Shown piece by piece: positions 27,885-38,884 of a stretch of 64,000 bases of DNA. How positions within the stretch are numbered: position 1 is the first letter of the stretch; each line of letters opens with the position of its first letter. Origin of the DNA: Pyrinomonadaceae bacterium (GTDB lineage Bacteria > Acidobacteriota > Blastocatellia > Pyrinomonadales > Pyrinomonadaceae); contig JANQRU010000004.1 of NCBI GenBank assembly GCA_028284415.1, positions 1,054,001 through 1,118,000 of the forward strand, in the 5' to 3' direction. The position numbers and the translations under genes were made by a program. The notes under the pieces were generated by a model, which was not told where the DNA came from, did no database searches, and was given only the letters and a program-made list of their open reading frames with translations.

Positions 27885-30800
27885 TTAAGGAGTCCTATCA
27901 GGGAAAATATCAATAATGTCCACTATCCTTGGATCAGGGGCTCGGTTTCGACCACCGCCACCGCCGCCGCCACCGCCGCCGCGACCACCTGATCGCCCTG
28001 GACCTCGCCCTGGTCCATGAGCCCCTGGTGCATGTGGTCCGTCCGTCCGATATTTAGTAATTGTAAGCTTTGGACCTTTTTGTTCTTTGCAAAAATTCTT
28101 TATAAAATCTAAAAGTTCATTCAAATGGGAGTTAACTAACTCTAAATTTGGGTTACCGGTTAAAAGCTGGTAAGTTCCGTTTGCAGCGTCTCGGAATTTA
28201 CCTCCATCACCGGCACCGAATTTTCGATCTGGTGCTGTAGGGTTCTTAAGAAACGCATGTCCTTGACAATGGTTATTGCTAAATCCTTTGTGTGCCCCAA
28301 CACTATCCTGTACCGAGTGAAGCATGAAAGCCGCAAGCTGATTTTCCCCTGATGCTATAAAAACTGGGAAGTCCTTTTTGTTTTTGGCTAGTTGTTTCCT
28401 AGTTGGAAAATGATATAAATCAGATGCAGAATCTCTTTTTATTTTTTTCTTTTTCAATTTTCTTGCTCTATCCTTGAGGCAAGCCTTTATATTTTTCAGT
28501 GCCGTTGCTTTGAATTTTTTTCCGTCGGCTGAATCGGGACCTCTACCACCGACAAAATACCCTAATTCATCTATTGTGCTGGGGTTGAGACCGGCTTCCC
28601 GCCCTAAAAAACGCGTCATAGCTTCATGAACGCAAGCCTCATACAGTCCGGTTGGATCCATGAAATCAATTGGATTATTGCGAACATAAGAATAAAGGTT
28701 TAAAGATTGTGGTGCATCGATGGTTGATGCAGCCATGCTTATCGGATCAACCTGAGTAAACCGTGATTGCCCGGAATTATAGGTTCTGTTCGTCGCGTAA
28801 TCCAGCCCCGTTGTTATGCTTCTGTCGTAAGAAGTAAACCTTTGATTTGAGAATGCATCAGTTTCAGCTGGAATCAAAGCTCCAAACGGCAAAGTTGCCT
28901 GTTCTTTTGCTGTATTTAGTGTTGTATTTGTAATTAATTTTGTACCAAGCCGACCCGGATGTTGAAATTCAGTCACTTCGGTTGAACCTGATTTAGTAAA
29001 TGTGGAAAGCAACCTTGAACCGGCATAGATATAAGATTTATCCCAATTTGGTGTGGTCGTTGTTTCAAAGTATTCAGTTAAGACCGAACCTCCACCCCAG
29101 ACATAATAAATTCTGTAACCATTAGCCTCTTTGATCAATCTTTCTCTTGATTGTCCATAGGTGTATTCTTCCAAGAGGGTTCCATTATCTTCTTTTATCT
29201 TAACTAACCTTCCTGCCTCATCATATTCAAACCTTTGAATAGAACCATCCGGAGCCTTGCCACGGGTCATGTTTCCGGCATTATCATATTCATGATTAGT
29301 TGTGTCTATACGGTTTGAAGCTGGCACAAAACTTTGGTTTGCAAGTCCATCTAGGGGTATGGCTTGAGTGTCTTCGGTAATTCCGCTTTTAGATGTTGTT
29401 TGTTTGTTACCATAGCGATCGTAGGTATAGTTCTGTGTCCAGTTTGCAGTGCCGATACCTCCGGCAGCAATCCCGCCCTTAGCTTTGATCAGTCTTCCAA
29501 GCGTGTCAAATTCAAACTTTCGATCCCTGTTTCTATTTAGATTATTTACGATATTGGTTAAATTGCCCGTTTTCCCATTAAGACTTCCTTTTGAAAGAAG
29601 CCGCTCATAATTGTAGGAGAGATCAAGAAGAACTGTAGAACCTCTTTTTACCTTCTGATTTGTTAAGAGCCTTGTATTTACATCAAAAGAATACTCTTCT
29701 GTCAGAGGATTTGGTGTATCTGCTCCAATCCTTATTGATGTCGTTTGACCAGAGTCGTTATAAGTTATTTGATCCATCTGTGTAATGCTGTCAACCTCCA
29801 GTTCCTTGAGCCGTGAGGTCTGATCGTAAGATATATTGACGGTCTTTCTTGGATTACCCGACATTCCGTATTGAGCAGGATACCGAATCTCCGTCATCCT
29901 ACTTGCCGTGTCATAAAGATAACTCGTCTCCATTGGATATGAGGATCGGGAAGTTAAGGTAATCTTGGAGTTAAGTGGACGTCCTTCTACATCATAATCG
30001 TAGTCCTCAGTAGAAACACCCGATGCTGTAACTGTATCGATCCTTTCCTTATTTCCCGAAGTCATATACGTATAAGTAATGTCAGGTGCTTCATGTATCA
30101 TAAAAGTAGTATCAGCCGTCGTTTTATCAAATGTAATCGTTTGGAGACGGTTTAGTGGATCGCTATTGAAGTTGAAGTTTGTTTTAACTCCTCTGGAGTC
30201 AATTCTTTGGGTGATGTTAGATCGGTCGTCATAGGTGAAGTAATCGCTCCAAATTGCTCCACTGCCGCCTTTTCCGACAAAAACACCGGAGTCATTGATG
30301 GATGCATCCTGCTCTGCAATCTTCCGGGCAATGCTCCTTCCTAGCGAATCGTACTTGAACTTTCTGACTTGGGAACCTTGATCAATTTGGGTAATTTGAT
30401 CAAGGTGATCATAAGTATATGTTGTAACCATATTGTCCGATGCGGTAACCGAACCATTACTCAATGGTCCGGGTTCCACAATTTCAACAAGACGTCCCCA
30501 CTCATCCGATCTTGCCCAACGCTCGCGTCCCCATTCATCCTGAGTTCTTACTGTGCTTCCCTCAATCGAGGTGGCTGAAGAAGGTTTATTTCCTATCGGT
30601 TCATTGTAAAAATTTTTATTTGTGCTTCCATCTGGAAATGTAATCTGAGACAATCTTGAGAGATCAGTATATGCATATGTAGTCCACTTTGTAGGACTTG
30701 AGGTAGCCGGATAAGGATCTGATACTTGGTGCTGTCTTCCCATAATGTCATATTTGACCTGAGTTGCTGTTTCTGACGAAGTTCCCGTAAGAAGTTTCGT

Positions 30801-33800
30801 TATTTGGGATTGACCTCTTCCGTTCAAAATAGAGGTGCTTTGTGACACCACTGTGTTGTCTGAAAGTTTGTCGGTTTGCTTGGATGTTAAGGTATCAGGG
30901 AAGTATTCAAATGTGGTCTTTCCGCCAGTCGAATACAAAACCTGTGTTGGTCTTGCGATAGAGTCATATGTTGTGGTTGTTACTCTTCCATTAGCGTCCG
31001 TCGAGGTTTTTACAAGCCCGGTATTAAAATCGTAGGTTGCACTCGTCGTATTGTGCTCAGTTCCGGTAGGTGCACCTCTTCTTATTGAAGAGGGATAAGC
31101 ATATTTTGTTGTAGATGCGAATGTAGCCTTTATCTGCTGACAACAATCAGTTGCGGCAGTGATATTATTTCCAGTAATGTCGTATGTATAATCATAATCA
31201 ATTGCTCCAGAAGGAGTTCCGGCAGCATTTTCATAGATGGTTGTTTGCGAAACGTTTCCTCGATATTGAGTCGAACTATCATATGTTCCGGATGCAGGTC
31301 TGTAGGTTTGATCGTAATTTGTTAATCCTGTGGATCGATCAATAAGAGAACCAGTGTCATATGTGTAATCGACCTGACTCAATCGCGTCCCAGTGCCAGT
31401 TTTTACCTCGACTTTGGTTGGCAAATTGAAGATATGTTGCCCACTCATCCATTTCGTTCCGCTGTAAGTACCGATATAGTTTACAGAGTTTTCGTAGGTT
31501 GTCACGCTTTTGCGATAAATACTCGTTGTGCTGTAGCCATAATCTCTTGATTCTGTTACCTGATTATACTTAGTTCCGTAAATAAAGGTCTCTTTTGAAA
31601 TTTGCCCTTTTTCATCTGTATCGAGAACCTGCGTAATTCTTGCCGAATTATAATCGCCTTGTGCCCATGTAAGTTCTGATTTATTTAAAACCGTAGTGCC
31701 AGAAAGGAGTTCTGTTTTATAGAGTAAACCGTCTTTCCAGTCACTTGTGTTATATGAGTAAGTTTTTGTTTTCGTTCCGTCCGCTTCAGTGATAGTGATA
31801 GTTCGCGGATTGGTCGTGCTATTGACTGTGTAGTTTGTTACAACGGCTGCTGTATCCATATTTGCCCAAGTGTCTGTTTTGGTCGCGTATTTTGGTGCAG
31901 ATGTAAGATTTGATGCCGTTGCAGGGTAATTGTAAACCGCCTGTGCCGACATAGTTCCTTTTGACGCCGTTCCTTCCGTTGTGGTAGTTCCGTTAGATGT
32001 CATTGAACGATTCATCATTACCTTTTTAATCATTCCGTATGATGAATAAGAATCGCTGTCTCCAAACCAATATCCCATATTTGTTATTGGATAGTAGATT
32101 GCTTTAATCTGAAATGGAGATTCATCTCGAACTGCTTTTGTAAGTCCCGAGAAGGTCGCATTCAAGGTCTTTTGTTCATAATGAAGACGCACGTATGTTC
32201 TGGTTGTTCCGTTATAGCCCGGTCCCTGTATGTTTATGAGTCTGCCATTTGCGTATTTGAAAGTAACTACCCGACCTAATGTGTCGGTAATAGTATTGAT
32301 GTTCGGTCCTTCATTGCCGACATATGTGATTGTTATGTAGTTTCCATGAGCATCTTTGATTTGGGTTGGATAGAGAACTCCATCACTTTCACTTCCGTAA
32401 GTAATCTTTGTCCCGTTGGACATCCATGCTTCAGCATCAATGAGTCCATTCGGACCTTTTTCTACTATGTAATCAATAAATGATCCATCAGTTGTTCGAC
32501 CATAATAGGTTGAATATCCTCCTGTTCCTTCAACTATTTCTCCTTCATATGAATGACGAGTTCCATTGATACTTTCAAGCATCGCTCCGCCCTGGGTATC
32601 CATATTGAGAACCTTTCCAAAGCCGATATCCCAACCCGGTGCCGGACTGCCTTTATCGATGTCATAGATAATGTTGTTGTTCGGATCCTGATGCCACAGA
32701 AGTGAGTTATAGTTTAGAGATAGATTGACATCCAGACCATTTCTCCCCGGCAGAGAAAGAACAGGTGCTGAAAAGCCGAAGTTTCCCGAACCCGGTCCTG
32801 CTGTTCCGCGGTTTGGCGGTGTTCCAGGGTGTCTTCCCGGATCATCGAATGAACCCCAATTACCATTTGTCCATTCCGGTGGCTGAGCAGAGTTAAAAGT
32901 CTTTGGAGAGCCAGATGCTGTTGTCACCTGTGTTCCATCATCATTGACGATATAGGCATTGAGTGTATGTGTTTGTCCGTTTTGATATTCGGTTGGAATA
33001 TCTACCGTCCAAGTGCTACATAGCTGAACCGCACATGCATATAAACCGATAAAGTCACCTGTTGTCCTATTTCCATTTACATATACTTCCATCTCCGAAT
33101 AATACGTAGTTGAACCACCACCACAGGTTCTTACCCATGGAGGACAGCCACCACCGCCACCACCACCTGACTCCGGATAGGGATAAAATAGACTGCCGTA
33201 TGCTTGATTCGAACTGTTTACACCGGAAAGCAAGCCGCTGGCGAAAAAGACTGATTTCTTTGATTTTGTTGTTTTAGTTTTTTTAGCTAGTAGTGATTTG
33301 TTATTGGTTTTGGTGTTAATCTCGTCTTTTGAAACTTTATTGGCAAGCTTTTCATTTGATGAAAAGTTAGTTTTGGAATTAGCTGATGCTTCGTTCTTAG
33401 AATTCCATTTTGTGTTTAAGAATTTAACTTTACCACCAGTTCCTTTGCTGTTTGTTTTTTTGTTTTCTGCTTCTTTAACTGACTCTAACTTTTTATTTTT
33501 TACATCAGATTTCTTTCCTTGCCGATTTAAGGTTTTTAGATGCCGTTTTTGTTTTCTTCTTTCACGAGTCGCCCTTCGCCTTTGTTTTTGGGCATCATCC
33601 CATTTCTTAAGTTTAATCCTATCCGCTTTGCTCATCTTGCTTGAGTTTTTAATTGAAGGGGCAGGATTAGCTTTAATCCGTTTAATTTCATCTAAAACTT
33701 CTTGTCGGAGAGTTGTTTGTCGTGTTCTTCTACTTGAGACACCTGATGCAGATTCGGCTGCTTCTCTTTCTTGTCTTCGAATCTCTTTCATGGCACGAAA

Positions 33801-34385
33801 TTCAGCATCTTCTCGAACAACGATTCTTTTTGTCCCAATAAAACCTTTCGCTCTTGCTCCAACGTAGTAGATACCGGGTCCACCACTTTCAAACAATCCG
33901 CCTTGAATCGGCATATCTTCCGCACCTTTTGCCGCGAGCCATGTAAAATTGGTGCCCTGAACAACATTTCCCGAAACATCATAGGCAACCGCTGAAAACT
34001 GAATCTTTTCGCCTTCTCGAATCGCCGCATTACCGGGATATATCTCTATCTTTGTTATTCTTCTCGCTTTAGAGTTTTTCTTCTTGTCCTTATCGCCAAA
34101 AAAGAAAGCGAAAACAGGATTATTAAATAAAGACGCAGTTATCCCCGAAGAGCCAAAGTTTGCTAAATAAGAAAACCGTAAATCCTGATAAACTTCTCCT
34201 CCCGTAACAGCAATTGGGCGGGGTGCTGCCGGAACGGAAATTGTCAGCATACTAAAAATAAGAACAACTGAAACAGCCCTGATTAATTGATACTTAAGTC
34301 CACAAGGTTTGTTGATTTTATTTTGTTGAGATTGGTTTTGAGTTTTTGATGATTTATTTGTTCTTTCTTTTTTATCTTTTTGCAT
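27885..34385 (-). CDS. RHS/YD-repeat giant with HET-C/zinc phospholipase-like C-terminal domain
   Basis: The 2166-residue protein has an N-terminal membrane/signal segment (about residues 33-52), a Big-type Ig domain (about 110-190), a basic low-complexity linker, a Gly-rich patch, then a long YD-repeat shell (about 530-1850). The RHS core ends at MDPTGLYEACVHE (about 1910). The final 250 residues are a separate domain with HEAMTRFLG, YHFPTRKQL, FMLHSVQDSVGAHKG and NNHCQGHA. Such histidine/aspartate spacing is typical of HET-C or zinc-dependent phospholipase-like effectors. The tail ends in a poly-Gly run. It is probably a surface-delivered polymorphic toxin. The start is preceded by a structured RNA element on the opposite strand. 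Confidence 0.9.
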   Translation of the reverse strand: MQKDKKERTNKSSKTQNQSQQNKINKPCGLKYQLIRAVSVVLIFSMLTISVPAAPRPIAVTGGEVYQDLRFSYLANFGSSGITASLFNNPVFAFFFGDKDKKKNSKARRITKIEIYPGNAAIREGEKIQFSAVAYDVSGNVVQGTNFTWLAAKGAEDMPIQGGLFESGGPGIYYVGARAKGFIGTKRIVVREDAEFRAMKEIRRQEREAAESASGVSSRRTRQTTLRQEVLDEIKRIKANPAPSIKNSSKMSKADRIKLKKWDDAQKQRRRATRERRKQKRHLKTLNRQGKKSDVKNKKLESVKEAENKKTNSKGTGGKVKFLNTKWNSKNEASANSKTNFSSNEKLANKVSKDEINTKTNNKSLLAKKTKTTKSKKSVFFASGLLSGVNSSNQAYGSLFYPYPESGGGGGGGCPPWVRTCGGGSTTYYSEMEVYVNGNRTTGDFIGLYACAVQLCSTWTVDIPTEYQNGQTHTLNAYIVNDDGTQVTTASGSPKTFNSAQPPEWTNGNWGSFDDPGRHPGTPPNRGTAGPGSGNFGFSAPVLSLPGRNGLDVNLSLNYNSLLWHQDPNNNIIYDIDKGSPAPGWDIGFGKVLNMDTQGGAMLESINGTRHSYEGEIVEGTGGYSTYYGRTTDGSFIDYIVEKGPNGLIDAEAWMSNGTKITYGSESDGVLYPTQIKDAHGNYITITYVGNEGPNINTITDTLGRVVTFKYANGRLINIQGPGYNGTTRTYVRLHYEQKTLNATFSGLTKAVRDESPFQIKAIYYPITNMGYWFGDSDSYSSYGMIKKVMMNRSMTSNGTTTTEGTASKGTMSAQAVYNYPATASNLTSAPKYATKTDTWANMDTAAVVTNYTVNSTTNPRTITITEADGTKTKTYSYNTSDWKDGLLYKTELLSGTTVLNKSELTWAQGDYNSARITQVLDTDEKGQISKETFIYGTKYNQVTESRDYGYSTTSIYRKSVTTYENSVNYIGTYSGTKWMSGQHIFNLPTKVEVKTGTGTRLSQVDYTYDTGSLIDRSTGLTNYDQTYRPASGTYDSSTQYRGNVSQTTIYENAAGTPSGAIDYDYTYDITGNNITAATDCCQQIKATFASTTKYAYPSSIRRGAPTGTEHNTTSATYDFNTGLVKTSTDANGRVTTTTYDSIARPTQVLYSTGGKTTFEYFPDTLTSKQTDKLSDNTVVSQSTSILNGRGQSQITKLLTGTSSETATQVKYDIMGRQHQVSDPYPATSSPTKWTTYAYTDLSRLSQITFPDGSTNKNFYNEPIGNKPSSATSIEGSTVRTQDEWGRERWARSDEWGRLVEIVEPGPLSNGSVTASDNMVTTYTYDHLDQITQIDQGSQVRKFKYDSLGRSIARKIAEQDASINDSGVFVGKGGSGAIWSDYFTYDDRSNITQRIDSRGVKTNFNFNSDPLNRLQTITFDKTTADTTFMIHEAPDITYTYMTSGNKERIDTVTASGVSTEDYDYDVEGRPLNSKITLTSRSSYPMETSYLYDTASRMTEIRYPAQYGMSGNPRKTVNISYDQTSRLKELEVDSITQMDQITYNDSGQTTSIRIGADTPNPLTEEYSFDVNTRLLTNQKVKRGSTVLLDLSYNYERLLSKGSLNGKTGNLTNIVNNLNRNRDRKFEFDTLGRLIKAKGGIAAGGIGTANWTQNYTYDRYGNKQTTSKSGITEDTQAIPLDGLANQSFVPASNRIDTTNHEYDNAGNMTRGKAPDGSIQRFEYDEAGRLVKIKEDNGTLLEEYTYGQSRERLIKEANGYRIYYVWGGGSVLTEYFETTTTPNWDKSYIYAGSRLLSTFTKSGSTEVTEFQHPGRLGTKLITNTTLNTAKEQATLPFGALIPAETDAFSNQRFTSYDRSITTGLDYATNRTYNSGQSRFTQVDPISMAASTIDAPQSLNLYSYVRNNPIDFMDPTGLYEACVHEAMTRFLGREAGLNPSTIDELGYFVGGRGPDSADGKKFKATALKNIKACLKDRARKLKKKKIKRDSASDLYHFPTRKQLAKNKKDFPVFIASGENQLAAFMLHSVQDSVGAHKGFSNNHCQGHAFLKNPTAPDRKFGAGDGGKFRDAANGTYQLLTGNPNLELVNSHLNELLDFIKNFCKEQKGPKLTITKYRTDGPHAPGAHGPGRGPGRSGGRGGGGGGGGGGRNRAPDPRIVDIIDIFPDRTP

Positions 34386-34433
34386 TTCTTTTTAAGCTCT
34401 CCAGTAAATGAGTCCGTAAGTGTTAAATAAAAG

Positions 34434-34641
34434 AGGCTTAAAAAAAGAAAAGCACATCTTTTATAATCCGAAATTCCATAAGTTTCCAGTAAATCGGAAG
34501 CTCCTTCTCTTGTCTTCGGACTAAAAGATGCGTTATGATGCAGATGTGTATAGAGCATCAGAAGCACATCTTTTTGTGCCGAAGATTTCTATCAATAGTT
34601 CAGAAAGTAAGGCTAATTACTTTCTGAACTTTTTCTTTTTT
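34434..34641 (+). ncRNA. Candidate structured RNA, copy A
   Basis: This copy shows four helices. P1 pairs CATCTTTTA near 34453-34463 with TAAAAGATG (34522-34530). P2 is TGATGC (34536-34541) with GCATCA (34555-34560). P3 is GCACA (34564-34568) with TGTGC (34575-34579). P4 is a perfect 14-bp terminator stem (34597-34610 with 34617-34630) followed by TTTTCTTTTTT. The 5' end is not defined. A further hairpin follows at 34650-34705. It lies 5' of and antisense to RHS protein 1. Related copies are at 39241-39405 and 51699-51914. Confidence 0.55.
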
Positions 34642-35254
34642 CAAATAAAAAAGTCATCAACAAAAATTTGATTTAATCTATAAAACCAAACTTTGTGATG
34701 ACTTTCTAAAATTCTTTGTGTGTAGGAGCATACTACTTTTTTCTACTTATATTTACATAAACGTGAACGAAAGTTTTAAGTGGATACCTATAAACTTTCT
34801 TCAAAAATCAAAATAAGGTGTTGAAAAGGATAGCTACAAAACTACTCCTATTATCAATCCTTGTCAAGAAAAATTTGCTCAACATTAATCAAGCAAAGTT
34901 TTAACATACCGCTTTTAACAAAAACATATACTTTTTAACTAAGAGATGCATCTCAAAGCTAAAGTTGCTTTTGTTACCAAAGAAAAACACTAATAGTAAA
35001 TACCTTCAATTATTTATGGCAAAAATGATCAATACCTTACATTTTTTCCAAAAAGTTTTTTTTGATAGAAAACAAATTGAAAATAATAATCTTCTCGTTT
35101 ATCTGGTTTAGCCTCCAATTATAAACAGTAAAACCAAAATTAAGTTTAACAAGGTATCAAAAAGCTTGACCTTTTTTACTGATCATTTCAGAGAAGAGAG
35201 CATTAATTAATGCTCTCTTCTCTATCTTCTGGTTTTAAGTATTTAATACATAAA
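34642..35254. other. A/T-rich gap with hairpin, no gene
   Basis: After copy A this stretch holds a long hairpin, AAAGTCATCA (34650-34659) with TGATGACTTT (34696-34705), and A/T-rich sequence without a credible coding frame. It should contain the promoter of the RHS gene on the minus strand, but I cannot place one confidently. Confidence 0.4.
35190..35223 (-). terminator. Perfect 34-bp palindrome, probable terminator of the beta-helix gene
   Basis: Two 17-base arms starting AGAGAAGAGAGC form an exact palindrome about 30 bases past the beta-helix stop codon. No long T-run follows on the minus strand, so it may act as a weak terminator or as a transcript-end stabiliser. Confidence 0.6.
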
Positions 35255-38200
35255 TTAGAAAGGATCCCGAATCCACCATTCTCCCTTTGCAATACCATAG
35301 GGAAAAGCTCCATTTGTTGGTCGGTAGGCGGCAGGTCTATCTAATGAACCATCAGAGGTATTGATGGTAAGCGGAATATCATCCTCATATGACGAAGTGC
35401 CGAAGTCATTATTTGATCCCCAGAACGTGCTCATTGTTCGCGTTCCACAACTTGGAAACGGGTCTGCAACTGTAAATTCTTGATTCGTTGGATTCCAAAT
35501 ACCAACTTGTGTACAGGAACCCGTCAAGTATTTACCAGCAACCGGAACATCACCGCTACTTCCAAGATTTACCGTATAAGTTAAAGTAGTTCGAGCGTCG
35601 AGAATACTCCAAACCCCATCTTTATATTGAGCGATTTGGTCATATCCGACACCTAAAAAATCTCCGACCTGAATATCAGTTCCATAATCCGAGCCTCTTG
35701 CAAAGTTCACATATTGACCTGATCGCGGATTTAAGATCCAGATCGTTTTATCACTTGGACGATAAATAGCGATCTCTTCCTCATCACCTGTAACCGAACC
35801 TGATTCATCAATAAAGTTACCCGTAAAGGGAATGTCTCCTGAGATTCCCCAGCCCCAGACATAGGTAGCTGAAGTGTTTGGATTCATCACCCACCACGAC
35901 CCGGTTGAAGGACGCCAAATAACTATCTGAGCACGTTCGTTTGGAAAGAATCTACCTATCAATGGCTTGTCACCAGTTGTGCCCCAGTTGCTGGTAATTG
36001 TTCCTGTCCCACCAGATTGTCTTATCAGGAACTGGCTTTGTGCCCCCTCCCGGTAAATAACCAGATCTTCACGAACATCATCGAAAAAATTACCAACCAA
36101 GGGTTTATCTCCAGTTGTCCCGCCCCAGTTAACCACGTTCTCCCACGGCTTTGGTCGGGTGCCACATTCTACCCGGGTGAGTGTTGGTACTCCGACATAT
36201 AAATTAGTATGACGTGTCACCAGTCCCGGATAGGGTGTTCCACCAGCATAGGAGTCGGCACAATGGGTGACTCGACTCAAGTCTCCTTCATAAGTAGCTC
36301 CGGCGTTAAAGTAATGATATTTGTTATTCATACTGACAATAAAAGCCTTACCGATCAGATTTACTCTTGCCACATTCGCAACAGGTGAACTGAAATCATT
36401 GTTACGAAGCACCGAATTTGCAAAAACACGGGCTTGGTATGGGGGAGCAAAGACAGTCCCATTCTCGCCAAAGGTAAGTGCATTGATAACATTACTGGTT
36501 CGCTTAAACCCCGTTAGATAAATTCCCGCCATATCCATTTTGATACAGTGGGTCATATCATTGGAGATACTCCCTTGACACTCTACATTTTGCATCGAGT
36601 TTCCACCGTATGTCTGATGCCATCCGAAGGCGTTTGCAGTATTTGAATCTATCCTCAGATTCATAATGTTCCAGTTAGAAGCATTACCAGAGAAAACCCT
36701 CACGCCAGTCTGATTATTTACAAAGCTCAAATTCTTAAAGCTGATCCCATCAATCATCGGTTGTCCGGTGGTTGGACTAGAGGGACCCGCATCTAATCCT
36801 TTAGTAAATCCTTCGATAGTTAGTCCACTAAAATGTATGTCCGAAGAAGCTCCCGGGGCAGGACTATTGTGTCCGGTAATACTAATTCCAGTTGTCGATA
36901 ACTCGCTGGTCGTTAATTTTAGATTTCGGATAATGATTCCTGACAAACGAGGTGAACCGCTTTGCGGAATATCAATTTGAAAGAGACTTTTATTCGGTAC
37001 GATTAACTCAAGTTCCGCCTTGGGTGCTCCGATTATTTGTCCACCACTCGGAACGGTCACCGTTTGATCGATCTTGAAGCCACCCTTGATATAGACAGAA
37101 CCGCCATTTGCCAGCAGCTCCTGAAGTTTTGCCGCAGCATTACACGATGAATCACACGTCACGGTGTCTAACACATTTGAGTAAGGCAAGATGGCTTCCA
37201 TCGGTAACACTCCGGTATTAAAATGCTCTCCACCAATTTCATCAATATCGGGAACACCCGAGACACCTGAGGGACAATTCTTACTGTTTTTAGGGTAGGT
37301 TATTCCATTGGCTTCAGCAAAAAAACTTTCCCGATTTCTTTCCGAATGAGTAAAGAGCATCTGAAAATCTTCCCAAGCGGGGGTTCCACCATTTATATCC
37401 GTCCAGTCCCAATGAACATCACCACACTCGATCAAAGTTGAATTCACGCCAGACCCGATAAATCTCAACCGTCCATCATCTAATCCCGGTTGGGCAACTT
37501 CCGGTGCGGCGAATGCGTTGTTGCCAACCAGATAAAGTTTCATGCTGGCATCCTTAAAATCACCTGTCGCAACACTATGTTCAAAAATAATTGGCTCACT
37601 GTTAGTTGCCGGATCGATGTCCTCGACAATAATAGCTTTATTAGCCCCCTCATGATGAAGCTGCTTAAAATAAAGACCACTATGCTCTTTAACCCTTACA
37701 CAAAATGCGGCTGTTCGGGCAGTGTTTCCGTTACAGTTCAACTGTAAAAATTTTAGTTTCGGGTCTTCTCCCGAATATGACACAGGAGTTCCGGCTTTGA
37801 TAATCTCGACCGCCCCCTGATCTTCCATCATTGAGGTGATATTAAAATTTTGAATATCCCATTCATATGCATAAGTAGCATCAATTTTAAGCTGTCGATA
37901 ATTCCCATTTGGTCTGACTCCCCGCATCTTTACATCTGAAATTGAGTTTCCGGTTGCCTTGATGCCATATGTAAAATTGGAAATAGAAACGTTCTCAAGA
38001 ATTATATCCTTAATCTCGCTACTTCCTTTTGCATCTATCAGTATTCCAACCGTATTCTCATCATCAATTCGATCCCAATCAGGACGCGGCCAGCATTCAC
38101 TTCCCGAACTTCGTGAGTACAGCCATAAATCTCTAAAGCGGATGCGGGATGTTTCTCCTTCAATCTTAAACATTGGTTTGTCTAAAAGCTGACCGGGGTT

Positions 38201-38884
38201 ATCGTGGCACCCGGCACCGGGATTCCAAGTGGTATCACTCCAGTAAATCCGGCATTTTCCAACCTCCTCTTCTGCACCTTCTCCCTGAATGGTGACATTT
38301 GCAGGTATTGTTATTGTTTTCTTGATGTTATAGATAGCAATATCCTTTAATTGAGGGTTACCGGGTAAAGGAGGAAATTTGCATGGAAAATAAAGTGTTC
38401 CGCCTCCTAAACTATCAATATGGTTGATGGCTGCCTGTATTTCATCGGAGTGATCTCGATACCGATCGGGACCATGGGTTTGAGTTGTTCCAATCATATC
38501 TCCCATCTTAAAAACACGGGGAGTTTCAACTATTATCTTAATATTGTCTGAATCCACCCAGTTGTTTTGGGAATCATATGCCCGTGCCCGATAAGTATAA
38601 GTGTCTTGACCTAGTTCATTTTCGGTCAGAACCTGTGATGTTCCCGTTCCAGTAAAGGTTTTGTATGGCACATCGTTGCGATAGAAAACAATTTTTGTCA
38701 GTGGATTGGTATTTCCTGAAACCGTTGCCGAGACAGTAAACTGTCCAGTTGGTGCTGACATCGTGGTGGTAACAGGTCCGTTGATAGAAACATTAAACTG
38801 GGCAAATGAAGTTACGCTTGCAATTAGAATCGTAATTTTTATCGCTAACAAATAATATAAAGGTCTATTTTCGCAAAATCTCAT
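35255..38884 (-). CDS. Secreted beta-helix protein with C-terminal FG-GAP-like repeats
   Basis: The 1209-residue protein has a signal peptide (ending SVTSFAQ), an Ig-like domain (about residues 30-115), then two right-handed beta-helix regions of the Pectate_lyase_3/glycoside hydrolase 28-55 type (first begins at HSDEIQAAINHIDSLGGGTL, second at GGSVYIKGGFKIDQTVTVP). The last 280 residues carry at least four units resembling NWGTTGDKPLIGRFF, with DxxxxEEIAIYRPS-type segments, which suggest a short propeller. It may degrade or bind a polysaccharide. No catalytic residues can be assigned by eye. It sits between the two RHS loci and shares their upstream RNA-like element. Confidence 0.82.
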   Translation of the reverse strand: MRFCENRPLYYLLAIKITILIASVTSFAQFNVSINGPVTTTMSAPTGQFTVSATVSGNTNPLTKIVFYRNDVPYKTFTGTGTSQVLTENELGQDTYTYRARAYDSQNNWVDSDNIKIIVETPRVFKMGDMIGTTQTHGPDRYRDHSDEIQAAINHIDSLGGGTLYFPCKFPPLPGNPQLKDIAIYNIKKTITIPANVTIQGEGAEEEVGKCRIYWSDTTWNPGAGCHDNPGQLLDKPMFKIEGETSRIRFRDLWLYSRSSGSECWPRPDWDRIDDENTVGILIDAKGSSEIKDIILENVSISNFTYGIKATGNSISDVKMRGVRPNGNYRQLKIDATYAYEWDIQNFNITSMMEDQGAVEIIKAGTPVSYSGEDPKLKFLQLNCNGNTARTAAFCVRVKEHSGLYFKQLHHEGANKAIIVEDIDPATNSEPIIFEHSVATGDFKDASMKLYLVGNNAFAAPEVAQPGLDDGRLRFIGSGVNSTLIECGDVHWDWTDINGGTPAWEDFQMLFTHSERNRESFFAEANGITYPKNSKNCPSGVSGVPDIDEIGGEHFNTGVLPMEAILPYSNVLDTVTCDSSCNAAAKLQELLANGGSVYIKGGFKIDQTVTVPSGGQIIGAPKAELELIVPNKSLFQIDIPQSGSPRLSGIIIRNLKLTTSELSTTGISITGHNSPAPGASSDIHFSGLTIEGFTKGLDAGPSSPTTGQPMIDGISFKNLSFVNNQTGVRVFSGNASNWNIMNLRIDSNTANAFGWHQTYGGNSMQNVECQGSISNDMTHCIKMDMAGIYLTGFKRTSNVINALTFGENGTVFAPPYQARVFANSVLRNNDFSSPVANVARVNLIGKAFIVSMNNKYHYFNAGATYEGDLSRVTHCADSYAGGTPYPGLVTRHTNLYVGVPTLTRVECGTRPKPWENVVNWGGTTGDKPLVGNFFDDVREDLVIYREGAQSQFLIRQSGGTGTITSNWGTTGDKPLIGRFFPNERAQIVIWRPSTGSWWVMNPNTSATYVWGWGISGDIPFTGNFIDESGSVTGDEEEIAIYRPSDKTIWILNPRSGQYVNFARGSDYGTDIQVGDFLGVGYDQIAQYKDGVWSILDARTTLTYTVNLGSSGDVPVAGKYLTGSCTQVGIWNPTNQEFTVADPFPSCGTRTMSTFWGSNNDFGTSSYEDDIPLTINTSDGSLDRPAAYRPTNGAFPYGIAKGEWWIRDPF

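Noticed and set aside
33298..33867. Plus-strand 189-codon frame inside RHS protein 1
   Set aside because: It is antisense to the Lys/Ser-rich linker and gives low-complexity Phe/Leu/Ser sequence typical of a shadow.
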